Notes under the pieces: generated by a model
What the model was told of the DNA's origin: nothing
What the model saw: the letters and a program-made list of their open reading frames with translations, nothing else
The model's database searches: none
Assembly: GCF_003105115.1 (NCBI RefSeq)
Contig: NZ_QETH01000004.1
Location: 55,428 to 119,427, forward strand
Reading direction: 5' to 3'
DNA: 64,000 bases
DNA from: Flavobacterium sp. HTF
GTDB taxonomy: Bacteria > Bacteroidota > Bacteroidia > Flavobacteriales > Flavobacteriaceae
Program-made: the position numbers and the translations under genes
In this document: positions 55,971 through 64,000 of the stretch, piece by piece
Layout of the letters: every line of letters begins with the position of its first letter
How positions within the stretch are numbered: the stretch's first letter is position 1

Positions 55971-57977
55971 TTATTTAATTTTAAATCGTAACCCCGCGTA
56001 ATACATTTGTCCAAAAATTGGAGCGTACGCAACTGAGGCGTCAAAATCCGGTCCAAAAGGATCATCTGCTCCTAAGATTGCTTTTTCCTGTTTGTAATTC
56101 CCAATGTTTTCTCCTCCAATGTAAACCTCAAAAACTGGCGAAAAAACCCTTGTAACCTGAAGATTCATAACCGCATATGATGGTGAAAATTCAGAAAACT
56201 GATTTTCTGCAGGATTTGATGCCGTGTAAGGAAGTTGTTGCTTTCCAGACCAGTTAAAAGTATAATCAAATTTCCATTGTTTATCGTCTTTCAAATTGGT
56301 TTCATATTCAATGTTTCCTAAAAAACGGTGTTTTGCCTGCAAAGGACGCTGAAAGGTTCCACGCAAATAATCGGTCTGGATGTCATAATATTTATAAGCT
56401 GTACGAAGATTCAGGTTATGGATTAACTCATAATTGAATTCAACCTGTAAACTATTTGCAAATGAACTGCCTTTCAGGTTATAAAACAAAACCTCCTGTG
56501 GACTTTGCATAATATCTACAATTGCCTGATTTTGAAAATCGGTTCTGTATAAATCAAAACCTGCCTCTGCATTTTTATTAAAAAGTTTGAATTTCTGAGA
56601 AAAACTCACTCCGTAATTCCACGCAATTTCCGGATTCAGACCATAAATCTTTCCGCTATTATCCAGAATAGAAAAAGTTCTTGAACTGGCAAAAAGCTGT
56701 TGATTTTCGGCAAAAATATTAGCCGTACGTTTTCCTCTTCCGGCAGAAAAACGAAGCACTCCGTCTTTCCACGGATTATAACGCATATGCAGACGAGGGG
56801 TCATAAAAAAGCCAAGTCTGTTATGGTTATCGACTCTTCCGCCCAAAATCAGACTAAAATTATCGGTATTGTCATAAGTATATTCAAAGAAAGCTCCAAC
56901 AGAATTATCAGTTCTGCTATAGTCGTTCACATTCACAAACTCCCGATACTGATCATAAGTAAAGTTTAAACCGGTTGTAAATTTGTGCATTGTATTATTG
57001 ATGATTGAATTAAAAATCAAATTAGAATAATAACTGTTCTGCTTAATGTTATACTGGTTTAAACCAAAATAAGATTCCTGATTATGACTATTAAAAGCGT
57101 TCTGAAAACCAATACTCTGATAGGGCATATCCGGAAAAACATAACCAATTTTTGTTGAAACGTCAAAGCGCTCGGTATTGATTTCTGAACCCCAGTAATT
57201 GGTTGTCCCTCTGTCTCTGTCTTTATCAAAATTTACTTCGCCGGTTTGTTTTTTATCATTCATATATCTGAAATTGATAAAACTAACCAAACCACTTTCG
57301 GTGTCATAATATTGATATCTGTTCAGTATATTTATTTGCTTTCCTAAAGGGTTATCCAGAAAACCATCATTATTCATGTCATTTTTTGCAACACGTGTAT
57401 TTCCATGAAGGAACAGACTAGTCGCCCATTTATCAGATATTTTTTTGTTGAAGTGTGTATTCAATTCAAAACGGGAATCAGTCGATCCGTAAGCGTTTAG
57501 AAAAAACGGAATATCATTCAACGGTTTTAAAAGTTCTGTATTGATCTGGCCTGAAATACTTTCATAACCATTTACGACACTTCCCGCTCCTTTCGTAATC
57601 TGCACACTTTCAATCCACGTTCCGGGTGTAAATGACAATCCATACGCTTGCGAAGCTCCCCGAACTGAAGGGATGTTTTCTTCGGTAATCATTAGGTACG
57701 GACTTGTTAGTCCGAGCATTTTTATTTGTTTTGTTCCGGTTAAGGCATCGGAGAAATTGACATCTATAGACGGATTAGTTTCAAAACTTTCTGCCAGATT
57801 ACAACAAGCGGCCTTTAAAAGTTCTTTGCTTGTGATAACAGAGGTATTGGTCGTAAGGGTATACGACTTTTTAATTCCTTTTTGCTTTTTTGTAATTTTC
57901 ACTTCCTCCAGGTCTTCTTGAGAGAACACAGAAACAGAAAGCAAAAACATAACAAAAAGCATTATATTTTTTTGCAT
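55971..57977 (-). CDS. TonB-dependent receptor, probably for copper or another metal
   Basis: 668 residues: signal peptide ending near SVFSQ, a plug domain (about 40-160; LLKAACCNLAESFETNPSIDVNFSDA, ITKGAGSVVNGYESISGQINTE) and a barrel ending FGQMYYAGLRFKIK. The Cys pair in AACCNLAESF is characteristic of the receptors found with HMA proteins in this phylum. It is flanked on the same strand by the HYC_CC_PP protein (about 100 bases upstream) and the HMA protein downstream. Metal is inferred from context. Confidence 0.88.
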   Translation of the reverse strand: MQKNIMLFVMFLLSVSVFSQEDLEEVKITKKQKGIKKSYTLTTNTSVITSKELLKAACCNLAESFETNPSIDVNFSDALTGTKQIKMLGLTSPYLMITEENIPSVRGASQAYGLSFTPGTWIESVQITKGAGSVVNGYESISGQINTELLKPLNDIPFFLNAYGSTDSRFELNTHFNKKISDKWATSLFLHGNTRVAKNDMNNDGFLDNPLGKQINILNRYQYYDTESGLVSFINFRYMNDKKQTGEVNFDKDRDRGTTNYWGSEINTERFDVSTKIGYVFPDMPYQSIGFQNAFNSHNQESYFGLNQYNIKQNSYYSNLIFNSIINNTMHKFTTGLNFTYDQYREFVNVNDYSRTDNSVGAFFEYTYDNTDNFSLILGGRVDNHNRLGFFMTPRLHMRYNPWKDGVLRFSAGRGKRTANIFAENQQLFASSRTFSILDNSGKIYGLNPEIAWNYGVSFSQKFKLFNKNAEAGFDLYRTDFQNQAIVDIMQSPQEVLFYNLKGSSFANSLQVEFNYELIHNLNLRTAYKYYDIQTDYLRGTFQRPLQAKHRFLGNIEYETNLKDDKQWKFDYTFNWSGKQQLPYTASNPAENQFSEFSPSYAVMNLQVTRVFSPVFEVYIGGENIGNYKQEKAILGADDPFGPDFDASVAYAPIFGQMYYAGLRFKIK

Positions 57978-58080
57978 AAAAATTGATTTTAATGTTATTA
58001 GAAACTGTTTCAGAACGTTTAAACAAAAACGAACAAACAGTCAGACACAAGCATAAATTGCTTGATTCTAAACATTAAAA

Positions 58081-58479
58081 TCAGGAATAAAAAATGTATT
58101 GATTATATAACTTGAATAAGGGGGGCGCATTCGCATCTGAATAATACGAAATGATCTGATTGTTCCTGAAATTTGGAATTGCAAGAAAAGCAATTGCTTT
58201 AAATTCCTGAATTATGGCAGGAAAGGCAATTTGAAAAAAGAAGATTTTTAAAGTAGCATTATCTGTTTTCTTTTCAAAATGAACTACTTTGTCTTTGCAG
58301 CATGAATTTTTCTTTTCGACAGAACCGCAGCATTTTTTTTCGGCAGCAACCTCTTTTGTTGTATTTAAGGATACAGAAGCTATTTTTCCGCCGCAATAAT
58401 GCACATCAAAAGCAAACCCAACGTTGGAAACCAACAATAGGAAAGCTAAAAATAATCCTGTGCATTTCTTTAAACTCAT
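58081..58479 (-). CDS. HYC_CC_PP family protein
   Basis: A 132-residue exported protein named for its motifs, seen here as HYCGGK (28-33), KKCCG (50-54) and SCCKD (59-63), with an N-terminal signal helix (GLFLAFLLLVSNVGFAF) and a Pro-Pro in NAPPLF near the C terminus. Cys-rich and probably metal-binding. Found next to TonB receptors and HMA proteins in Bacteroidota, as here. Confidence 0.88.
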   Translation of the reverse strand: MSLKKCTGLFLAFLLLVSNVGFAFDVHYCGGKIASVSLNTTKEVAAEKKCCGSVEKKNSCCKDKVVHFEKKTDNATLKIFFFQIAFPAIIQEFKAIAFLAIPNFRNNQIISYYSDANAPPLFKLYNQYIFYS

Positions 58480-58524
58480 ACTGCAAAATTATTCAAAAGA
58501 GTTTAAAAAAGATATAATGAATTG

Positions 58525-58971
58525 TTATTTTTTGAGATTTTGCATCTGGTAATAAAATGCGGGAATAAATAAGAGTACAAATATTGGCTGAATAATAAAT
58601 CTCCTGACATAAAAAAGAAGCCAGTTTCCGTCAGGGAAAAAATTAAGAATTATAAAGAACATCCCGAAAAGGACCAGAAAAAAAAACAAGTACATAAGGC
58701 TGCTAAACTTAAGGATGTCCATATCCTTAAAAAGCACATAAATAAGCAAAAGGGATAAAACGGAATTTAAAGAATAGCGCAATAAAAGCCCAAGAAAAAG
58801 TTTAAAAGAATCTATTTCAGGAAAAGGCAAACTTTTAAAATCAGCATTAAAATAAATCAGTAACGGGTCATAAAACAATTGATTTTCAAAACTTCTGATT
58901 AAAACAAAACAGAGCACAATAAAGATTGCGATCATGATTTTTGACTTATGTCCTTGTATTTTATTTAGCAT
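58525..58971 (-). CDS. Exosortase F system-associated protein
   Basis: A 148-residue integral-membrane protein with about four hydrophobic segments (MIAIFIVLCFVLIRSF, LNSVLSLLLIYVLF, LMYLFFFLVLFGMFFIILNFF, PIFVLLFIPAFYY). Recognised as the partner always found with XrtF; the start overlaps the xrtF end by 11 bases. Its biochemical role is unknown. Confidence 0.85.
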   Translation of the reverse strand: MLNKIQGHKSKIMIAIFIVLCFVLIRSFENQLFYDPLLIYFNADFKSLPFPEIDSFKLFLGLLLRYSLNSVLSLLLIYVLFKDMDILKFSSLMYLFFFLVLFGMFFIILNFFPDGNWLLFYVRRFIIQPIFVLLFIPAFYYQMQNLKK

Positions 58972-59497
58972 ACTTTGAAAATTTATTTACCCAAAAAACC
59001 CAAAGGATAAAAACCAGTCCGTAAATAATCAGCGGGAAAAGAACCCCGTGAAGGATATGTTCTTTTTCGGGAAAGTGAAACAGCAAAACGGCTAAAAGAG
59101 CAATACGTAGAACATTCAAAATATAAAGTAAGAAAACACCAAAAAGAATAAAGTAGATTGTTGTTTTTAATTTTACTGAAAAAGCAATTACAAAAGAAAT
59201 AAATAAAATAATAACACTTACCGCATTACAACCTTCTATGATCCTTAAGGTATATTTATTATTGTACCAAAGTTCTAAAAACGGATTTGTTATACTCTTT
59301 ATGATTTTTACGTCACAATGAAATAACCGCATAAGCTGATCTACGTTTTGGCCAACAATATTGGTTATTCCGTCAATGTCATTTGTTTCAAAACTGTTTA
59401 GATAGAGCTTGTAAATCAAGGTAAGGATAATATAAGCAGCAAAAAAAGTGCTTATAAAAATCAGGAAAGGTTTAAATTGCTGCAAATATTTTTTCAA
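58961..59497 (-). CDS. xrtF: Exosortase family protein XrtF
   Basis: A membrane transpeptidase that sorts proteins with a C-terminal signal. The 178-residue protein has about five helices and the catalytic triad in order: Cys in IIEGCNAVSVII, Arg in LNVLRIALL, His in HILHGVLFPL. The overlapping downstream partner confirms the XrtF type. No candidate substrate with a PEP-CTERM-like tail is visible in this window. Confidence 0.9.
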   Translation of the reverse strand: MKKYLQQFKPFLIFISTFFAAYIILTLIYKLYLNSFETNDIDGITNIVGQNVDQLMRLFHCDVKIIKSITNPFLELWYNNKYTLRIIEGCNAVSVIILFISFVIAFSVKLKTTIYFILFGVFLLYILNVLRIALLAVLLFHFPEKEHILHGVLFPLIIYGLVFILWVFWVNKFSKYAK

Positions 59498-59544
59498 AGG
59501 GAAATTTTTAACAAATTTATGTATTTTTTAAATTCAGCATTAAA

Positions 59545-59552
59545 TACTTTTG
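59545..59552 (+). promoter_or_regulatory. -7 promoter box of the GAF-protein gene
   Basis: TACTTTTG, 18 bases before the ATG at 59570, which decides that start over any in-frame codon further upstream. Confidence 0.6.
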
Positions 59553-59569
59553 TACAAAAATTTTCCATT

Positions 59570-60025
59570 ATGACATTTCAGGAATTACAACCAAAAATAA
59601 GCGCTATTGTAGCTGATAACAATACAGTTAGAGATGAGAAATTATTAGCTGTCTGCCAATTATTAAATGAAAATGTAGAATATTACAATTGGGTTGGCTT
59701 TTATTTTGCCAATCATGAAAGTAAGACGCTGCATTTAGGCCCATATGTAGGAGCAGAAACAGATCACACCGTTATACCTTTCGGAAAAGGAATTTGTGGT
59801 CAGGTTGCCGAAAGCAATGCTAACTTTGTAGTACCGGATGTTGCTGCACAGGACAATTATATCGCATGTAGTTTTACCGTAAAATCTGAAATCGTGGTTC
59901 CTTTATTTGTTAATGGACAAAATATCGGGCAAATTGACATTGACAGTCATGTGATCGATCCTTTTACTGAAGCAGACGAAAGATTTTTAGAATTTGTAAA
60001 TCAGGAAGTTGCTAAACTTTTCTAA
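59570..60025 (+). CDS. GAF-domain free methionine-(R)-sulfoxide reductase-like protein
   Basis: A 151-residue single GAF domain of the fRMsr group, which reduces free Met-R-sulfoxide. It shows WVGFYF, LGPYVGAETDHTVIPFGKGICGQVAES with one family Cys, and IACSFTVKSEIVVPLFVNGQNIGQIDID with a second Cys in IACS (usually IACD). A third Cys of some enzymes is absent. Divergent from xrtF. The promoter box at 59545-59552 fixes the start. Activity is inferred. Confidence 0.8.
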   Translation: MTFQELQPKISAIVADNNTVRDEKLLAVCQLLNENVEYYNWVGFYFANHESKTLHLGPYVGAETDHTVIPFGKGICGQVAESNANFVVPDVAAQDNYIACSFTVKSEIVVPLFVNGQNIGQIDIDSHVIDPFTEADERFLEFVNQEVAKLF

Positions 60026-60128
60026 AAAAAACAATCTCAAAAAACACAAAAAAATATTATTTTCAGCTCAAATTGTGCAATCTTTAAATTTTTCAATCTT
60101 TAAGTTTTATTTTTTCGGAAAAAAGATG

Positions 60129-60136
60129 TATTTTTG
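60129..60136 (+). promoter_or_regulatory. -7 promoter box of rpsO
   Basis: TATTTTTG, 56 bases before the rpsO ATG. Confidence 0.5.
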
Positions 60137-60191
60137 CACCCGTCTTACAAAAGATGTATGACATACATAAAAATCATTAAATAATATTGGA

Positions 60192-60458
60192 ATGTATTTA
60201 ACTAAAGAAAAGAAAGAAGAGATTTTCGCACAACACGGTGAAGCAACAAACACTGGAAAAGCAGAAGGTCAAATTGCATTGTTCACTTACAGAATTTCTC
60301 ACTTAACTGAACACTTGAAAAAAAATCGTCACGATTACAACACTGAGCGTTCACTTGTACTATTAGTAGGTAAAAGAAGAGCTTTGTTGGATTACTTGAA
60401 AAAGAAAGAGATCAACAGATATCGTGAGATTATCAAAGTATTGAATATCAGAAAATAA
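60192..60458 (+). CDS. rpsO: 30S ribosomal protein S15
   Basis: Binds 16S rRNA and organises the platform of the small subunit. The 88 residues show the helical S15 pattern QIALFTYRISHLTEHLKKNRHDYNTERSLVLLVGKRRALLDYLKK (given by its ends). Precedes pnp, a widely conserved gene order, but a terminator and a separate pnp leader lie between. Confidence 0.97.
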   Translation: MYLTKEKKEEIFAQHGEATNTGKAEGQIALFTYRISHLTEHLKKNRHDYNTERSLVLLVGKRRALLDYLKKKEINRYREIIKVLNIRK

Positions 60459-60467
60459 TCAATATAG

Positions 60468-60500
60468 AAAAGAGGTGCGAGAGTGCCTCTTTTTGTTTTT
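60468..60500 (+). terminator. rpsO terminator with GNRA loop
   Basis: AGAGGTGC-GAGA-GTGCCTCT, an eight-pair stem with two G-T pairs and a GAGA tetraloop, then TTTTGTTTTT. Confidence 0.85.
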
Positions 60501-60552
60501 ACAAAATACATGTCTTTCAGACAATTACAAGAAAAAAAGTTTGGTTTTTCAT

Positions 60553-60608
60553 TGGGTTTTAGATAACAACAACTACACACAACAACACTACAACACAACT
60601 AAAACCCA
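60553..60608 (+). promoter_or_regulatory. pnp 5' stem with G-free loop
   Basis: TGGGTTTTAG (60553-60562) and CTAAAACCCA (60599-60608) form a perfect ten-pair stem enclosing 36 bases of ACA-rich sequence without a single G, 27 bases before the pnp ATG. PNPase autoregulates its mRNA through a 5' duplex in enterobacteria; a comparable role here is inference. Confidence 0.6.
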
Positions 60609-60634
60609 TTGTATAATCAATAAGGAAAAAATTT

Positions 60635-62770
60635 ATGATTCCACAATTATTTGTAGAAAAAATCGATTTAGGTGATGGAAGAAGCATCACAATCGAGACA
60701 GGACGTTTAGCTAAACAAGCTGACGGTTCTGTAGTAGTTAGAATGGGCGATACAATGATTCTTGCAACAGCAGTTTCAGCTCGCACCAGCAACCCAGGCG
60801 TTGATTTTTTACCGTTAACGGTAGATTACCGCGAAAAATTTGCAGCAGCAGGTCGTTTCCCTGGAGGTTTCTTTAAAAGAGAAGCACGTCCAAGCGACAG
60901 CGAAGTATTAACAATGAGATTAGTTGACCGTGTATTGCGTCCGCTTTTCCCAGATGATTATCATGCTGAAACACAAGTTATGATTCAGTTAATGTCTCAT
61001 GATGAAGAAGTTATGCCAGACGCTTTGGCTGGTTTAGCAGCATCTGCAGCATTAGCCGTTTCAGATATTCCATTTTACAACTTAATTTCAGAAGTACGTG
61101 TTGCACGTATCGACGGAAAATTAGTGATCAACCCAAGCAGAGCTGAATTAGAAAAATCTGACATCGATATGATGATTGGAGCTTCTATGGATTCTGTTGC
61201 GATGGTTGAAGGTGAGATGAAAGAAATCTCAGAGGCTGAAATGATCGAAGCTATTAAATTTGCTCACGAAGCTATTAAAGTACAAATTCAGGCGCAATTG
61301 CGTTTACAAGCTGCTTTTGGTAAAAAAGAAATTCGTACTTACGAAGGTGAGAAAGAAAACGAAGAAATTTACAAAAAAGTAAAAGCTGCAGCATATGACA
61401 AAATTTATGCTATTGCAAAAGTTGGTTCTGCTAAACATGAAAGAGGAGCTGCATTCGCTGAAGTAAAAGAAGAAGTAAAAGCTTTATTTACTGAAGAAGA
61501 ATTAGCTGCTGACGGTGATTTAGTTTCTAAATATTTCTACAAAACAAACAAAGAAGCTGTTCGTAATGTAGTATTAGAATTAGGAATTCGTTTAGACGGT
61601 AGAAAAACTACAGACATCAGACCAATCTGGTGTGAAACTGATTATTTACCAAGAGTTCACGGTTCTTCTTTATTTACTCGTGGAGAAACTCAGGCTTTAG
61701 CTACAGTAACTTTAGGAACTTCAAGAGAAGCGAATCAAATCGATTCTCCATCTGAACAAGGTGAAGAGAAATTCTACTTACACTATAACTTCCCTCCTTT
61801 CTCTACTGGTGAAGCAAAACCTTTAAGAGGAACTTCAAGAAGAGAAGTTGGTCACGGTAACTTAGCTCAAAGAGCTTTAAAAAATATGATTCCTGTAGAT
61901 TGTCCTTATACAATCCGTATTGTTTCTGAAGTTTTAGAATCTAATGGTTCTTCTTCTATGGCAACAGTTTGTGCAGGAACAATGGCTTTGATGGATGCCG
62001 GGGTTCAAATGGTAAAACCAGTTTCTGGAATTGCTATGGGATTGATTACTGACGGAGAGAAATTTGCTGTTTTGTCTGATATTTTAGGTGACGAAGATCA
62101 CTTAGGAGATATGGACTTTAAAGTAACCGGAACTGCTGACGGTATCACTGCTTGTCAAATGGACATCAAAATTGATGGTTTACGTTATGATATTATGGAG
62201 CAGGCTTTAGCTCAGGCTCGTGATGGACGTTTACACATTTTAGGAAAATTAACTGAGACAATCGCTGCACCAAGAGCAGATGTTAAAGCTCATGCACCAA
62301 AAATCATTACCAGAACTATTCCTGGAAACTTTATTGGAGCATTAATTGGACCTGGTGGAAAAGTAATTCAGGAATTACAAAAAGCTACCGGAACAACTAT
62401 TGTAATCAACGAAGTTGATGAGCAAGGTGTTATCGAAATCTTAGGTACAGATCCTGCCGGAATTGAAGCAGTATTGGCAAAAATTAAGTCAATCACTTTC
62501 AAACCGCAAATGGGAGAAGCTTACGAAGTGAAAGTAATCAAAATGTTAGATTTTGGAGCTGTAGTAGAATATACTGCTGCGCCAGGAAATGAAGTTTTAT
62601 TACACGTTTCTGAATTAGCCTGGGAACGTACTGAAAATGTTACTGATGTTGTAAACATGGGTGATGTATTTGAAGTGAAATACTTAGGTGTTGATCCTAA
62701 AACTAAAAAAGAAAAAGTGTCAAGAAAAGCACTTATTCCAAGACCTCCACGTGAGGAGAAAAAAGAGTAA
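60635..62770 (+). CDS. pnp: Polyribonucleotide nucleotidyltransferase (PNPase)
   Basis: Phosphorolytic 3'-5' RNA exonuclease of the degradosome. The 711 residues have two RNase-PH domains ([22 protein letters not shown]; second domain [19 protein letters not shown] and [18 protein letters not shown]), a KH domain ([20 protein letters not shown], about 566-585) and an S1 domain ([18 protein letters not shown]). Length and order are standard. A structured leader lies just upstream. Confidence 0.98.
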   Translation: MIPQLFVEKIDLGDGRSITIETGRLAKQADGSVVVRMGDTMILATAVSARTSNPGVDFLPLTVDYREKFAAAGRFPGGFFKREARPSDSEVLTMRLVDRVLRPLFPDDYHAETQVMIQLMSHDEEVMPDALAGLAASAALAVSDIPFYNLISEVRVARIDGKLVINPSRAELEKSDIDMMIGASMDSVAMVEGEMKEISEAEMIEAIKFAHEAIKVQIQAQLRLQAAFGKKEIRTYEGEKENEEIYKKVKAAAYDKIYAIAKVGSAKHERGAAFAEVKEEVKALFTEEELAADGDLVSKYFYKTNKEAVRNVVLELGIRLDGRKTTDIRPIWCETDYLPRVHGSSLFTRGETQALATVTLGTSREANQIDSPSEQGEEKFYLHYNFPPFSTGEAKPLRGTSRREVGHGNLAQRALKNMIPVDCPYTIRIVSEVLESNGSSSMATVCAGTMALMDAGVQMVKPVSGIAMGLITDGEKFAVLSDILGDEDHLGDMDFKVTGTADGITACQMDIKIDGLRYDIMEQALAQARDGRLHILGKLTETIAAPRADVKAHAPKIITRTIPGNFIGALIGPGGKVIQELQKATGTTIVINEVDEQGVIEILGTDPAGIEAVLAKIKSITFKPQMGEAYEVKVIKMLDFGAVVEYTAAPGNEVLLHVSELAWERTENVTDVVNMGDVFEVKYLGVDPKTKKEKVSRKALIPRPPREEKKE

Positions 62771-62803
62771 TCAGATCTTAGTTTACTAAAGGTTTATTCA
62801 TAG

Positions 62804-62837
62804 AAAACCCCAATTCATTTGTTGAATTGGGGTTTTT
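62804..62837. terminator. Bidirectional terminator after pnp
   Basis: AAAACCCCAATTCA / TGAATTGGGGTTTT perfect 14-pair stem with a T-run, between convergent genes. Confidence 0.93.
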
Positions 62838-62845
62838 CGTTTCAA

Positions 62846-63445
62846 TTAATTAAAGAGTTTGTGCTTTTTAAAAGGTCTTTTATTTCGAATCAAATAAGCA
62901 TGATAACAGCTCGGAACATCAAAAGTCCATTTTGGAAGGATAAAAATGATTAATAAAACATCAATATGTCCAATTATTCCAAAAATAACAGCAAGCGAAA
63001 ATGTAATCCCGGCATATCCAAAACCAATCATTCCCACAAAAGCCATTAACAATGTTATACCCCAAAGTTTGGAAAGCAATGCATGTGTGCATGTTTCTTT
63101 GCCAAATTTTATAAAACTAAAAATATAAGTCAGGGCTTCCATTAGAAAGATTACAGTTATAGGCATTGTGTTATCTATTATTATTTCAGGATTTAAAATC
63201 CATGAACACCATGCCACGCATAACCAAAAGATCAGATCGGTCTGACTATCCATTCTTCTAAGTTTTTCTGATGCTATACCTAATCTTCGTGCAATAATTC
63301 CATCAAAAATATCAGATAATAATCCGACGAAAATTAATACCACAAGTTCTGTTCTTATTTTATCTCCATAATTATAAGTAAGTGCTATCATAACTGGCCC
63401 CAAAAGCAATCTCAAAATGATAAGTAAAATAGGTGTGTTTTTCAT
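62846..63445 (-). CDS. CDP-alcohol phosphatidyltransferase family protein
   Basis: A 199-residue inner-membrane phospholipid-synthesis enzyme with about six helices. The CDP-alcohol motif reads SDIFDGIIARR then LRRMDSQTD, keeping the four Asp and the Ala-Arg. The Gly normally found after the eight-residue gap is replaced by Leu. The alcohol substrate (glycerol phosphate, inositol or another) cannot be told. No partner is adjacent. Confidence 0.8.
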   Translation of the reverse strand: MKNTPILLIILRLLLGPVMIALTYNYGDKIRTELVVLIFVGLLSDIFDGIIARRLGIASEKLRRMDSQTDLIFWLCVAWCSWILNPEIIIDNTMPITVIFLMEALTYIFSFIKFGKETCTHALLSKLWGITLLMAFVGMIGFGYAGITFSLAVIFGIIGHIDVLLIIFILPKWTFDVPSCYHAYLIRNKRPFKKHKLFN

Positions 63446-63541
63446 ATTTATTATTTTAATAATTTGTTTGTTTAAAAATTACAAAGCAAAGTTGTTGCAA
63501 TTATCGCATATGGTTTTGCAAAAAACAATTAAAAAAAGTTC

Positions 63542-63549
63542 TATATTTG
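63542..63549 (+). promoter_or_regulatory. -7 promoter box of the 3'-terminal regulator gene
   Basis: TATATTTG 15 bases before the ATG; an upstream TTG lies 23 bases away, at the long end of the usual spacing. Confidence 0.5.
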
Positions 63550-63563
63550 CGAAAATCACAAAT

Positions 63564-64000
63564 ATGAAATCGCAGGAATTATTTTTAAAAGCAATCAGGA
63601 ATAAAATTCCTAAATCAGTTTCTTTGTTAGATGAAATAGCTTCTGTTTTAGAAATCAGTTATGATGCATCGCACCGAAGAATTTCTCAAAAAAGTAAATT
63701 TTCAATAGATGAGACTGTTAAACTATCTAATCATTTCAATATCTCTTTAGATAAATTATTCTTAAAAGAAGAAAAAGTCATTGTTGAAAAAACCATTGAA
63801 ATTTCAACAATGAAAGATATGCTGGAATATTTCAGGTCGTCGGCAAAGCAAATTGAAATGCTTACTAAAAATCCAAAAACAACCCTTTTTTATTCTGCTA
63901 AGGATATTCCGTTATTTTATTTTATGGATGGAACTATTCTCTCAAAGTTCAAAGCATTCGTATGGCTTAATCTTTTAAACAGTAACCAAAAGAAAGTTTC
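63564..64000 (+). CDS. Helix-turn-helix regulator, cut by the window end
   Basis: The first 145 codons run off the window. The start MKSQELFLKAIRN is followed by a likely HTH (about 18-66: SVSLLDEIASVLEISYDASHRRISQ with a recognition-helix-like SYDASHRRIS, then LSNHFNISLDKLF). The rest (TMKDMLEYFRSSAKQIEMLTK ... YSAKDIPLFYFM) is of unknown type. Divergent from the phosphatidyltransferase gene. DNA binding is inferred; target unknown. Confidence 0.7.
   Translation, partial: MKSQELFLKAIRNKIPKSVSLLDEIASVLEISYDASHRRISQKSKFSIDETVKLSNHFNISLDKLFLKEEKVIVEKTIEISTMKDMLEYFRSSAKQIEMLTKNPKTTLFYSAKDIPLFYFMDGTILSKFKAFVWLNLLNSNQKKV

Noticed and set aside
55928..56065. 46-residue N-terminal extension of the HMA protein
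   Set aside because: It overlaps the TonB-receptor gene and would bury a good signal peptide that begins at 55927.
59477..59569. Upstream start for the GAF protein
   Set aside because: It includes the -7 promoter box and overlaps the divergent xrtF; the ATG at 59570 starts the conserved domain.

Overview
The window is an AT-rich chromosomal segment of a Flavobacterium-like member of the Bacteroidota. The evidence is consistent throughout: promoters follow the TTG / TAnnTTTG pattern of this phylum and lack Shine-Dalgarno sequences; lineage-typical families are present (PorT of the type IX secretion system, TamL, GLPGLI protein, XrtF exosortase pair, HYC_CC_PP protein, SusC/OMP-like TonB receptors, 2TM protein, DUF5686); terminators are hairpins flanked by an A-run and a T-run. 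I saw no rRNA, tRNA, CRISPR array, prophage or insertion sequence.

Region 1 (1-14.5 kb) is a sulfur-amino-acid locus, almost all on the minus strand: metZ, an OsmC protein, thrA (aspartokinase/homoserine dehydrogenase), metX, a homoserine-dehydrogenase paralogue lacking a catalytic Glu, metY, a large TonB-dependent receptor and, divergently, metK. Together they make homoserine, acylate it, sulfhydrylate it to homocysteine and convert Met to SAM. The regulation is the most striking content. There is a SAM-I riboswitch before metX. Three leader-peptide attenuators, and a weaker fourth, lie before metY, before a small unknown gene upstream of metX, and before the TonB receptor. Their leader ORFs are rich in Cys and/or Met codons, and each carries a copy of the downstream terminator's right arm. 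metK has a different structured leader ending in a terminator. Two attenuated transcripts begin with related 58-65-residue proteins of unknown function, and three of the promoters share a motif.

Region 2 (14.5-31.8 kb) holds a DUF4153 membrane protein, a secreted unknown, an OMP-barrel/GLPGLI pair, a deoxynucleoside kinase, membrane and soluble pyrophosphatases, an AlkA-like glycosylase, a DUF5686 protein and pdhB. Region 3 (32-45 kb) holds etfBA, a bifunctional-nuclease-family protein, thyA, folA, menG-porT, a TrmH-type methyltransferase, tamL, fbaA and accD. Region 4 (45-54.6 kb) holds a JmjC-like protein, an ABC permease, purH and the rod-shape cluster mreB-mreC-mreD-mrdA-rodA. Region 5 (54.7-64 kb) holds dedA, a probable copper cluster (HYC_CC_PP, TonB receptor, HMA protein), the XrtF exosortase pair, a free-Met-sulfoxide-reductase-like GAF protein, rpsO, pnp with a structured 5' leader, a CDP-alcohol phosphatidyltransferase, and a regulator cut by the window end.
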